DNA of 64,000 nt from Lota lota (taxonomy: Eukaryota; Chordata; Actinopteri; Gadiformes; Lotidae), in contig JACYXH010000742.1 of assembly GCA_026745465.1 (NCBI GenBank), positions 201,501 through 265,500 on the forward strand, given 5' to 3'. The notes under the pieces were generated by a model, which saw nothing but the letters and a program-made list of their open reading frames with translations, made no database searches and was not told the DNA's origin. Position numbers and translations under genes: made by a program. Below, one piece after another: positions 17,505-28,493 of this stretch (position 1 is its first letter; every line of letters begins with the position of its first letter).

Positions 17505-19497
17505 TGTTACACCGTATTCTGTGACCCCAGGGGTCGCTGTTGCACATTTCCTGCAACAAGCACGAGTTTGAAGGCATGAAGTCGTTCATGTGCGGAAACA
17601 TGCACGAGCTTAAAACTAAACATCGTATCGCCATCGCTCACTCAGCATGGGTTCATTGGTTTTGTTACACCGGGCCATAGACCGTTGAGTGGATGAAGCA
17701 GAGGTTGATTTGCCTCTGTGGTGGCACGATGATGATGACGGGTCTTTCTTTCTTGATACAAACGTGAATATAGAAACGGTGTTGGTCAATTCTAAACAGC
17801 ATTTTACACAGTAGCCTATAGTAGGAAATACTCAAAGGTAAATCAACGTAATTTAACACTGATGGTTGCTTCTTATGGGGAAAGAAGCAACGGTGGTGGA
17901 CTGTACTAAACGCCCCATGTATGTGTCTGTAAAAGGCCAATCAAATCAAATGTATTTATAAAGCACATTTAATTACAAGGGGATGGGGGAGAGATCTTTC
18001 TTCATTACGAGTCCCTCTCTGATTGCTCAAACTGTGGTTGTTTTTGTTATAATGCCCACCGTTTTTTGATTACTGCAGTTTATGAAGTAAACGGATCTAA
18101 TGCCTGTATAGGTGTGAAGTGTGCGTGATTGCAGTGACTTGGGTGGATTTGCGGCGTAAGGGTGATTTTAGTGACCTAAGAGCACAATTTATTAAGGAAC
18201 CAATTTGGTGCGATAGCAACCACATGCCACAGGTGGTTGCTTCCTCTCTTTGCCTCGTTATTAGTCCTTTCCTTTGCGTTTTCCTCTCTGTTCCAAAGTC
18301 CGAGGTGCTTTTGCCTACGTTTGGTGTCGTGCTGGGGCGATCTAAAGCCCGAACGAGAGCGCAACAGCAACGCAACGCAACAGGAAACAATCCACAATAG
18401 GTCACAATCCATGATAGCTGGCCGTCGTATTCTGTGACCCCACTGTAAATACAAAAATAAAGGAGTCAAACCCCAACCAAATGTAAAAACTTGTATTTGA
18501 ATTGTATGCATCCATTGTATGACTCTTTTTTCAAATACAAGTTTTTACATTTGGTTGGGGTTTGACTCCTTTATTTTCGTATTTACAGTGGGGTCTCAGA
18601 ATACGACGGCCAGCTATCATGGATTGTGACCTACCGTGGATGGTTTCCTGTTGTGTGTGGACTCTGTGATGATCGCAGACATGAATAATTATACAGGATG
18701 ACAAATGAAAAGCAGGTTGCTGTCGGGTGCTTCGTCCCGCCGTGCTTCCACTGGAACTATAGGCTACTGCCTCTTCAGTGGCCACCATACTCAGGGCGCA
18801 ATACTGTCGGCTTTTTAAAAATTGTGCTCTTAGGTCACTAAAATCACCCTTACGCTGCAAATCCACCCAAGTCACTGCAATCACGCACACTTCACGCCCA
18901 TACAGGCATTAGTTCATAGTTTATTTCATAAACTGCAGTAATCAAAAAACGGTGGGCATTATAACAAAAACAACCACAGTTTGAGTAATCAGAGAGGGGC
19001 TCGTAATGAAGAAAGATCTCTCCCCCATCCCCTTGTAATTAAATGTGCTTTATAAATACATTTGATTTGATTAGCATTTTACAGACAGATACTATGGATG
19101 GGGCGTTTAGTACGATCCACCAACGTTGCTTCTTTCCCCATAAGAAGCAACAATCAGCGTTTAATTACGTTGATTTACCTTTGAGTGTTTCCTACTATAG
19201 GCTACTGTGTAAAATGCTGTTTAGAATTGACCAACACCGTTTCTATATTCACGTTTGCATCAAGAAAGAAAGACCCGTCATCATCATGCCACCACAGAGC
19301 CAAACCAACCGCTTTGCTTCATCCACTCAGCGGGCTATACTAAACTAACGAACCCATCCTGAGTGAGCGATGGCGATACGATGTTTACTTTGAAGCTCGT
19401 GCATGTTTCCGCACATGAACGACTTTATGCCTTCAAACTCGTGCATGTTGCAGAAAATGTGCAACAGCGACCCCGGGGGTCACAGAATACTCTAACA
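17505..19497. repeat. 2-kb imperfect palindrome (foldback element)
   Basis: Two arms of nearly 1 kb (about 17505-18500 and 18531-19497) are reverse complements around a 30-base spacer (18501-18530). The outer tips read TGTTACACCGTATTCTGTGACCCC and, reversed on the right, GTGTTAGAGTATTCTGTGACCCC. The innermost 100 bases and the outer 450 bases match closely. The section at about 18190-18400 on the left and 18650-18820 on the right is unlike, so one arm carries a replacement. No intact transposase is present. It could be a foldback transposon, a large MITE, or an inverted duplication. Confidence 0.85.
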
Positions 19498-20280
19498 CCG
19501 GGTACGTCGGAGCTCATCGATACTTAGAATAGATTACACTTTATATACTACGGTGTGTATCCTTACTCACGCATGCGTCCTCCTCGTGAAGAACGACCTG
19601 ATTATTTAACACCAAACTAACTTTGTTAAAGTCCCGTGTTGGCCTCGCCTGGTCGGGTTCAACCAAAGCGCACAGAGCGCGGCCCCGCGCTCCAAACAGG
19701 ACGCCGAGCACGCGCTGGTGGAATCCAACGAGGCGACACAATAGAGCACGTGAAGGTTGGTTTCGCTAAGCGTCAACATCACGTGTTCACACGGAGCGCA
19801 GGAGACCCGTGTGGGGCTAACGCTACAGTACAACATGGCGCACTGCAGTCAGGACGGCAACAATGAGGATTAGAGGTTCAATGTGTTGGACCCACCTTGG
19901 AATGTTTCTGTCCCGGCTCTCTGATTTAAAACGTCTTGTTTTTCGTCTCCGGAGAGACTAAAGCATCCACGTCGTCTCTTCGTCGGTTGGATTTCCGTAA
20001 ACTTCCGTTTCCTGAACAAGAGAGAGGGCTCTTTATACAGAGCTCCAGGCTCGGGCCCGCCCCCTCGGTAGGACACTTCCGGTCCGAGTTTGGAGTACTC
20101 CGGAAAAGACGATACGATACGAACGAACCATACACAGCCTCACCGTTTCCTCTACTCTCACCGTGTGCGTTACGCCGTCGCCGCCGTCGTTCGTTCCGAT
20201 CTCGTTCACTAGTTTGTCTGTCCGTCTCGATGCTTCTCTCCGTTCCTTCACTCCGTTTGTCCGTCATCGTTTTCTCCGTT
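19498..20280. other. CG-rich block shared with 61.4 kb; no gene
   Basis: About 20124-20268 matches 61381-61520 in reverse orientation (GAAGCATCGAGA, CTAGTGAACGAGATCGGAACG), so it is part of a dispersed repeat. 19970-20040 has TTTCCTGAACAAGAG-like sequence resembling the DNA just upstream of the TRIM gene at 30770-30790. Open frames here have no recognisable domain. Confidence 0.5.
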
Positions 20281-21030
20281 CTTTTATTTTTATTATCATA
20301 AATATCAATTTATATTTACATTATCATTCTGGTATAAATAATAACATGCAACAATCACACACACACCCAAAATAATCCTGCTCACCATACACATCATACA
20401 CAACATAACTTATAAGCTATAAAAACAAACATCCTCCACAAAACAAAACAACATAAACATTGAAACATAAAATAAAAAATAAACATAAATACACATAATG
20501 AAACATTCTTTAAAAATGCATACGCATTTTCCTATCATCTGTCTCACTAATAAAGCTGGAACCATCAATAAACAATTCTTTAAAAGTATCTCTTCCTAAG
20601 TGGTTTTTTAACATTTCCACCTCTTTCCTAATCTTTGCTTCGAACAAAACCCATTCATCCACTTTTCTTCCTTCATAATATGCCATGTTCCTCCTTATCC
20701 ACACAGCATATCTTGCATAGCTCAACATGTAATTCAACAAATTAATATTTACATTTCCCTCTTTTTCACACAGTCCGAATAACATGTTTTCTTTCCACTT
20801 CATCCCCTCCATTACATCCAGTTTCCAGTGAGTTTTTACCATGGTTTTTATTTTGTTATAGAACTTCTGTAAGAACTTACACTTAATGAATAAATGCATG
20901 AAGTTTTCTGGTTCTGTTTCACACATGTCACATTCCCTTTTAATCCCCTTATTTATTTGGTGCAATACAACTCTTGTGAATATTTGATTGTGTCTTAATT
21001 TGTAATCAGTTTTCACATTCCAGACTATTG
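20281..21030 (-). mobile_element. 5'-truncated LINE, 3' end
   Basis: On the minus strand the frame 20510-21016 (168 codons) encodes the C-terminal end of a non-LTR reverse transcriptase ORF. It has a zinc-binding stretch CDMCETEPENFMHLFIKC, followed by basic and aromatic sequence. A non-coding tail rich in AATAAA-type sequence ends at about 20281. The reverse transcriptase core and endonuclease are missing, as is normal for LINE copies cut short at the 5' end. The class (L1/Tx1-like or other) cannot be settled here. Confidence 0.75.
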
Positions 21031-21159
21031 TATTTTACTGTTGTGTTTTGCACATCTTCGTCTTATTGAGTCTGGTGTGCTCTAAGGCTAGGTCTTTGTG
21101 ACTTAGGGTCCAGCAGGAGTACATTTATCGGGCCTCCGCTCGCAGCTTCACCTTAGCCC

Positions 21160-21482
21160 ACAAGGCTACATGAACCAGAACGATAGTTATGTTATAATAA
21201 CTCCAGTGCTATGATTGTAGGCGTAGCCGTCTAGTTTCCCACCTGCTGTACCCTCCAGTTACTGAAAGAAAAGGGAGGGCTAGCGCTGCCGTGCGCCGCG
21301 TTTATATACACGGGGCCGTGGGGAATGTGGGCGGGGCCCACCTTGATTGGTGCATTGTTGAAATGTTCAGTGCACGTGAGTGCGTGCACGGGACAAGCCC
21401 GTAAGGCGAAGCCTAGACGGCGTAGCCTACATGAAATAGAACTAGAGTTATAGTATCATAACTGTCGTTTGCGTTGGTTCAG
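21160..21482. mobile_element. Small element with ~65-bp inverted ends
   Basis: The left end (GAACCAGAACGATAGTTATG, then GTAGGCGTAGCCGTCTAG) and the right end (CTAGACGGCGTAGCCTACATG, then AGTTATAGTATCATAACTG ... GGTTC) are near reverse complements. They enclose about 180 bp with no coding content. This is the shape of a non-autonomous DNA transposon (MITE). I cannot assign the superfamily. Confidence 0.65.
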
Positions 21483-22020
21483 GAAGCTCACTGAACCCTC
21501 TAGTGGCCGCAGACGAAAATGCATGCAGGGATTTAAATATCCTATTAATGAATCCTTCTTTATTGTCACGCCTTGCCCTATAACAACAAACATAAAGGGT
21601 AAACTGGTCATGTGACTGTCATTATCTTCATAAAACAGGTTCTGGTCTAATTCTGTGGTACGGTGGCCTGCATGGGCCATCTCGCACGCACACCAAGGCA
21701 AAGAAGGAAAGGTTCCTTCTTCTTCAGCTCAGCACCAGCGCCTCAAACACAGACCTCTGTGTGTTTCAACATGTATGCTCAGGGTCCTATTAGACGCCAC
21801 GGGGTAGGTGGTGTATCAACCAGCCTGCAGGGCTCATCTCTGGAGACACGCCAATAGCTGGGATCTGTTTACTGTCGGCTCCTTTCTACAATTCTCTCCA
21901 TATCCCGTCACTCATTGGGAATATAAGTCGGGATATGGAAATGCACTTGCTGGTATCCTGATTATTAATGTTGGTGTAGACGAAGCCTCTGTTGTGCTTT
22001 TTATTTAGTGAACCCCCAAC
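21483..22020. other. No gene recognised
   Basis: Unassigned single-copy-looking DNA. It has short open frames without domains. Confidence 0.35.
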
Positions 22021-22648
22021 CTTAAAGTTGAAACTGATCCTATGCTGAACACAAGAGAACATTCAGTTGGATCCACTGAGTTGTTTATTAGCATTATGCT
22101 TTATTAACCAATACAACAGAAAAATAGTCCTTTTCATGTACACAATAAACAGGACTAAAACAATAGAAGCAGCAGACATTACAAATCATAAACAGGTGTG
22201 TACATATCTTTAATAACTGAACATGTTGTGCTGCTGTGTTGTTCCCAACAGAACACAAGGAATCAATATTCAGTTTAAAGTAATTCACAACATGATCCAT
22301 AGCTTTTCATAGACCGCTTGCATTATGAATATAATATCTGCTTTAAATCAGGTTCCATGTTAGGCTTATCAAAATAAAAAACTGATATCAGAACCATTTA
22401 GTATGAAACTGTTAATGTCTGAAAATATACAAAGTATTGTAGTATAAACATGTTTTAATTTACCATCAATCAATATTCAAAATACATTTTACATTAGAAA
22501 TATAGTCTTTGTAAAACCTACTTAATTAACCCCATGGAAGATCATAAAACTCTCTTCCTTTCATGGTTCATCAAGATCAACTTTTCAGAAGCCCAATAAA
22601 ATGTAGCATTTGGAGTATAGTTGAATACATGTTTTAAATCACCAAAAC

Positions 22649-22688
<40 letters not shown>

Positions 22689-22717
22689 TGTGATTGTTTA
22701 TATATGCATTTGTGTTG
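22021..22717 (-). other. 3' flank of orphan B30.2 exon, with TG repeat
   Basis: Bases 22021-22625 match 15680-16110 in reverse orientation and so belong to the shared 3' flank of these B30.2 exons. A TG microsatellite occupies about 22652-22692. Confidence 0.6.
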
Positions 22718-23271
22718 CTACAACTGACACAGAGACGCTGAGTGACCATCCTCCCATAACCCAAACCCAGGGAGGAGGTCCTCCTGGGTGAAGGTGGACT
22801 GGAAGGTGTGGATGTGTGTCAGTGTGTCTGAGGACCCTCCTACATCTGGGGACACTCTGTAGAAGGACAGAGTGCCAGCAGGCCGGTCCAGATACACTCC
22901 TACTCTGTTAGAGCCAGCGGCGGGGAGACGTAGGCCTGTGTCACTACCGTTGTACCAGGCAGTGTAACCACCATCATAACAAAGAAGACTCCAGGACTTG
23001 TTGTTCATTCCAAGCCTTCTGTCATCACCCCCTCCTCTCCTTGTGATTCCTCTGTATGTCACTCCTATCTCAACACGTCCTTCCCTCTCTACCTCCCAGT
23101 AACAGCGGCCAGTCAGACCCTCTCTACACAACACCGGGTACCAGTAGTCAAATCTCTCTGGGTGATCAGGATACGACTGGTCCTCTCTAACCCGCGTCAC
23201 CTTTCTCTTGTCCTCAGACAGGGAGAGTTGTCTGTGGGCTGTGTTTGGGTCCAGTGTGAGTTCACAGGCAT
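22718..23271 (-). pseudogene. Orphan B30.2/SPRY exon, open frame
   Basis: One exon with an AG acceptor (minus strand ...CCCGTCAG) and an open frame to a stop at 22718. It holds PRY ([11 protein letters not shown]) and SPRY landmarks ([52 protein letters not shown]). The frame and acceptor phase equal those of the TRIM gene at 28494-30569. No RING, B-box or coiled-coil exon is found upstream before 28 kb; the 88-bp array stands there instead. Since B30.2 domains normally need a partner exon, this is probably a gene remnant. It could still be spliced from a distant exon. Confidence 0.85.
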
Positions 23272-23904
23272 CTGACGGGAGAACAAGACATGATTAGCTG
23301 CTGAACCATTCTTCATTATCATCATCATCACTAGTACTGTTCTCTTGCATACTTCTTTTTATTCTCTTTCAGAAGCTTTTTGGTCGCTATCTACTCTTCA
23401 AACATTAACATAGAAAGACAAAAAAAATTCATAATAGGTACTATAGTGGAATCATGGGCTATATATTTTCTAAGCAATAGTACACGTTGGTTTTAAGATA
23501 ATTAAAGTTAAAGTTAATAGGAAATCCCATGTGTGTGTGAGTGGCTGTCACAGTCAAAACATTGAAACCAAGGAAAATGTATAAACTGTATTTACTCCCT
23601 CAATATTTATACTACATACACATACCATACATCAACATGTTCAGCATGATGAGCTAATAACTCACATGAAATATCTAAGCAATACTTGTAATACCTTTCA
23701 AGATATTAAACCTTTCGATTTCCCAATACACATACATTGCACTCAACCTTCAAAGGGACATCTGTGTGAACAACAGACTGAACAAGCTGAGCTCACATAC
23801 AGGCTGGAAATTAACTGTTGGAGCCGTAGAACTGGTTCATACATACTATATATATATACATAGACATGTACTCATACATACTATATATACATAGACAAGT
23901 ACCT
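23272..23904. other. Intron-like DNA upstream of orphan B30.2
   Basis: AT-rich. The first 250 bases resemble the intron of the intact TRIM gene, with a CATCATCATCACTAGTACTGTT-like part. No coding exon was seen. Confidence 0.5.
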
Positions 23905-24425
23905 ATAGTGTTGAGAACTCTTGTATTAAACCTTCATTACCCTTTATAATTAGGCTTATATAGTTATAGAAACCAATGAATAATAAAGAATAAAACTGTT
24001 GAGAACTCTCGTATTAAACCTTCATTACCCTTTATAATTAGGCTTATATAGGAACCAACAAATAATAAAGAATAAAGCTGTTGAGAACTCTTCTATTAAA
24101 CCTTCATTACCCTTTATAATTAGGCTTATATAGTTATAGGAACCAACGAATAATAAAGAATAAAGCTGTTGAGAACTCTTCTATTAAACCTTCATTACCC
24201 TTTATAATTAGGCTTATATAGTTATAGGAACCAACGAATAATAAAGAATAAAGCTGTTGAAAACTCTTCTATTAAACCTTCATTACCCTTTATAATTAGG
24301 CTTATATAGGAACCAACGAATAATAAAGAATAAAGCTGTTGAGAACTCTTCTATTAAACCTTCATTATCCTTTATAATTAGGCTTATATAGTTATAGGAA
24401 CCAGCAAATAATAAAGAATAAAGCT
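23905..24425 (-). repeat. 88-bp minisatellite, array 2
   Basis: About six units of CTGTTGAGAACTCTTCTATT ... ATTAGGCTTATATAG ... GAATAATAAAGAATAAAG. Most units are 88 bp; some lack the GTTAT segment (about 78 bp). Confidence 0.93.
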
Positions 24426-24600
24426 CCAGCCCCGATCAAATAATCAACAAAAGAAGAAGAAGAGAGAACAGATCTGTTTATTGCCGCTCCGCTCGCTGCA
24501 GGAACGCGCCCTGGCGTGCACGCGCACAGTGCACACACGAGCAGCAGAGCTATGAGAGCAGCAGACAGCGGATTCAGTCAGAGTAGGAAGTAGAGGAAGC
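24424..24600 (-). repeat. Dispersed CG-rich block, copy 2
   Basis: It matches 31086-31242 over about 150 bp (GAACTCGCC/GAACGCGCC, GTGCACGCGCACAGTGCACA) and, in reverse, 16895-16985. On the minus strand it contains CAATAAACAG, a polyadenylation signal. At 31 kb the block lies upstream of the intact TRIM gene. Here it lies upstream of the orphan B30.2 exon, separated by the 88-bp array. Confidence 0.7.
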
Positions 24601-24627
24601 AGTGCTCCGGGTTTGGGGTTTGGGGTT

Positions 24628-24628
24628 T

Positions 24629-24679
<51 letters not shown>

Positions 24680-24680
24680 A
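24628..24680. repeat. TG microsatellite
   Basis: An uninterrupted (TG)n of about 26 units. Confidence 0.97.
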
Positions 24681-24929
24681 CAAGCGTGCGTTGCATCAAT
24701 ATAGACACAATTATTAAAAAACGATGATCACCACGATATAAATAAATAGAATTGCAACCACCAACACAGCAGTCCTATACAAATATGCTTCATAATTGTA
24801 GGCCTATAATAGTGCTGACTAAATATATGAACATAGTTGTTTCCAGGCCTACAGTTTGTTAAATGCCAACACTGCTATATTATGCAGTTATAACTGATTC
24901 GTTATAACTGATTTTTAGATAGTGTCAGG

Positions 24930-25325
24930 GGATTTATTTCAAAATGCTACATTTATTTATTTAATGCCATATTTATTTATTTCAGGGGACTTTTATTTCA
25001 TAATGCTAAAGTTTTGTATTAAATGCCACATTTATTGTGGCATTAAATTAATAAATCTGGCATTATGAAATAAAAGTCCCCTGAAATAAATAGATTTCAC
25101 TTCATGAAATAAATGTAGCATTAAATAAATAAATATGGCATGGAATAAATAAATCTTGCATTAAATGAATACATGTGGCATTCAATTAAAAAAGTGACAT
25201 TAAATTAAAAAACATTGGCATTATGAAATAAAAGTACCCTGAAATAAATAAATGTGGCATTAAATAAATAAATGTAGCATAATGAAATAAAAGTTCCCTG
25301 AAATAAATAAATGTAGCATTAAATA
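24930..25325. repeat. AT-rich tandem and inverted repeat
   Basis: The core is a hairpin: 24965-25025 and 25034-25095 are near reverse complements (TTTATTTCATAATGC and GCATTATGAAATAAA, TTAAATGCCACA and TGTGGCATTAA). To its right, short units of AAATAAATAAATGTGGCATT and GAAATAAAAGTCCCCTG repeat irregularly. No coding content. Confidence 0.85.
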
Positions 25326-25389
25326 AATAAACTGTATAACACTGTATAAAAAATACAGAATATATAGAGTATGTCTGTTTCTAAAATGC

Positions 25390-26195
25390 AGCTGTAGTGT
25401 TGAGAACTCTTATATTAAACCTTCATTACCCTTTATAATTAGGCTTATATAGTTATAGAAACCAATGAATAATAAAGAATAAAGCTGTTGAGAACTCTTC
25501 TATTAAACCTTCATTACCCTTTATAATTAGGCTTATATAGTTATAGGAACCAACGAATAATAAAGAATAAAGCTGTTGAGAACTCTTCTATTAAACCTTC
25601 ATTACCCTTTATAATTAGGCTTATATAGGAACCAACGAATAATAAAGAATAACGCTGTTGAGAACTCTTCTATTAAACCTTCATTACCCTTTATAATTAG
25701 GCTTATATAGTTATAGGAACCAACGAAAAATAAAGAATAAAGCTGTTGAAACCTCTTCTATTAATCCTTCATTACCCTTTATAATTAGGCTTATATAGTT
25801 ATAGGAACCAACGAATAATAAAGAATAAAGCTGTTGAGAACTCTTCTATTAAACCTTAATTACCCTTTATAATTAGGCTTATATAGTTATAGGAACCAAC
25901 GAAAAATAAAGAATAAAGCTGTTGAGACCTCTTCTATTAATCCTTCATTACACTTTATAATTAGGCTTATATAGTTATAGGAACCAACGAATAATAAAGA
26001 ATAAAGCTGTTGAGAACTCTTCTATTAAACCTTCATTACCCTTTATAATTAGGCTTATATAGTTATAGGAACCAACGAAAAATAAAGAATAAAGCTGTTG
26101 AGACCTCTTCTATAAAACCTTCATGACCCTTTATAATTAGGCTTTAATAGTTATAGGAACCAACAAATAATAAAGAATAAAGCTGTTGAGAACTC
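25390..26195 (-). repeat. 88-bp minisatellite, array 3
   Basis: About nine units of the same 88-bp repeat as 23905-24425. Variants include GAAAAATAAAG in place of GAATAATAAAG, and units with ATTAATCC for ATTAAACC. The alternating variants suggest spread of a two-unit block. Confidence 0.93.
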
Positions 26196-26390
26196 TAGCC
26201 ATAGTCTTGGTGCATGGCGATGCGTCTCATACACAGAATTTACAGATTATTGTATTTTTATAGGTCTATATTCCTACAGTTTGAGAGACAACTTCTCTCC
26301 GGACAGCATCTAGTTTTTTTTTTCTGCATTATGTGATTATTCTAGTAACGTTGACTAAAGAGCATAGGTTAGTAAGTTTAAGATCATAGA

Positions 26391-27180
26391 AGACATACTA
26401 AGATGGACCAAGATAAGTGTTTTTATTGGTAATGATAAGAATTGTAGGTAATATAATTATACAGAATAATGAGCACTGTCAATTAAATCGTATTTATAAC
26501 AGCCTACTTTCATATATAACAAGTATATATTTAAAGTAATAATAACTCAAGTAGAAGTAAAAGTAGTCATCAGATAATGACTTGAGGAAGAGTAAGAAAG
26601 TATCTAGTGAAAAGACTAATCAAGTACTGAGTTACTTCATACTAAATGATTTATTGTTGTACTAAGCAGAGCAAGATTAACGTAAATAAAGAAATATTAC
26701 ATTGTATATGCTTGTCTAATAGACATTAACAACATATAAAATTGCCATGTAACCCTTCAAATAAAACCACACACAATAACACAATAAATCTTTACAAAAT
26801 AAGGAAGAAATGAAAATACAGCCACAATAAATCTCTCTCGCCTCCATTTTTAATTCACAAACAGACTTGAGTAAAAGCAAACAGTATGTTACATTAAAAA
26901 ATTTAAAAGATTATTGAAGTAAATGAAAGAGAAAATATAACTTCTTCGTGTAATTATGTGTGTGTACTATGTGTGTGTACTATGTGTGTGTGTACTATGT
27001 GCGTGTGCTATGTGTGTGTGTACTATGTGCGTGTGCTATGTGTGTGTGTACTATGTGTGTGTGCTATGTGTGTGTGTACTATGTGCGTGTGCTATGTGTG
27101 TGTGTACTATGTGCGTGTGCTATGTGTGTGTGTACTATGTGTGTTTGTGTGTTGTGGGAGTGTGTGTGGATGGCGGCTGG
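26391..27180. repeat. Duplicated module, copy 1, with ATGTGTGTGTACT minisatellite
   Basis: AT-rich DNA starting AGACATACTAAGATGGACC, followed from 26955 by an array of TGTGTGTACTATG and TGCGTGTGCTATG units. It recurs at 27469-28465 with high similarity. Open frames rich in Cys, Val and Tyr in the array are repeat artefacts. Confidence 0.9.
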
Positions 27181-27468
27181 TTGAAGCAGCCTCACCTGGC
27201 CCGAGTCAGACTGAGTGGAGTCTGGGGCTGGGTGAGGCTGCACACCTGTTGTACAATGAGTAATCAGTGTGCACAGGTTAAGCCAGCCACCACCACACAC
27301 ACTCAGGAAGAGCTCTCCGGCATGGCAGCATGGAGCACCAGCTGCATGCCTCATTCCATGCAACCTTAACAATAAACCGGTTCAACATCACCACCCTGTG
27401 TCCATTGGTTTGGAGGAGCCCGAGGAAAGTCACCTAGGTGGCATGTAGTAAATGGGACTTTGCTACAA
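27181..27468. other. Spacer between the two modules; no gene recognised
   Basis: Moderately GC-rich, with an AATAAA in ACAATAAACCGG near 27370. It might be a fragment of a transposon or a small exon, but I see no domain or repeat partner. Confidence 0.35.
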
Positions 27469-28465
27469 AGACATACTAAGACGGAACAAGATAAGTGTTT
27501 ATATTGGTAATGATAAGAATTGTAGGTAATATAATTATATAGAATAATGAGCACTGTCAATAACCTCCTATTTATAACAGCTTACTTTTATATATAACAA
27601 GTATATATTTAAAGTAATAATAACTCAAGTAGAAGTAAAAGTAGTCATCAGATAATAGCTTGAGGAAGAGTAAGAAAGTATTTAGTGAAAAGACTACTCA
27701 AGTACTGAGTTATTTCAAACCAAATGATTTATTGTTGTAATAAGCAGAGCAAGATGAACGTAAATAGACAAATATTACATTGTATATGCTTGTTTAATAG
27801 ACATTAACAACGCATAAAATAGCATGTAACCCTTCAAATAAAACAACACACAACACATTAAATCTTTACAAAATAAGGAAATAAGGAAAATACAGCCACA
27901 ATACATCTCTCTCTCGCCTCCATTTTTTATTCACAAAGAGACTTGAGTAAAAGCAAACAGTATGTTACATTAAAAAATGTAAAAGATTATTGAAGTAAAT
28001 GAAAGAGAAAATATAACTTATTCGTGTAATTATGTGTGTACTATGTGTGTGTGTACTATGTGTTTATGTGTGTATACTATATGTGTGTATATGTGTGTGT
28101 ACTATGTGCATGTGCTATATGTGTGTATACTATATGTGTGTACTATGTGTGTGTACTATGTGCGTGTGTACTATGTGTGTGTGTACTATGTGTGTGTGTA
28201 CTATGTGTGTGTACTATGTGCGTTTGCTATGTGTGTGTGTACTATGTGTGTGTGCTATGTGTGTGTACTATGTGTGTGTACTATGTGCATGTGCTATGTG
28301 TGTGTACTATGTATGTGTGCTATGTGTGTGTACTATGTGCGTGTGTGTGTGTACTATGCGTGTGTGTGTGTGTACTATGTGTGTGTGTGTGTGTACTATG
28401 TGTGTGTGTGTACTATGTGTGTTTGTGTGTGTACTATGTGTGTGTACTATGTGTGTGAAAAAAAG
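27469..28465. repeat. Duplicated module, copy 2
   Basis: The second copy of 26391-27180, starting AGACATACTAAGACGGAAC. Its minisatellite (28030-28465) is longer and ends 29 bases before the stop codon region of the TRIM B30.2 exon, so it replaces the usual 3' flank there. Confidence 0.9.
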
Positions 28466-28493
28466 AAACACGCACGCGGCGTGTTATTTTTTT

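Noticed and set aside
14450..24475. One large inverted duplication joining the two B30.2 copies
   Set aside because: The exon and 3' flank are inverted copies, but the 88-bp array lies on the wrong side in one arm, so a single inversion-duplication does not explain the order.
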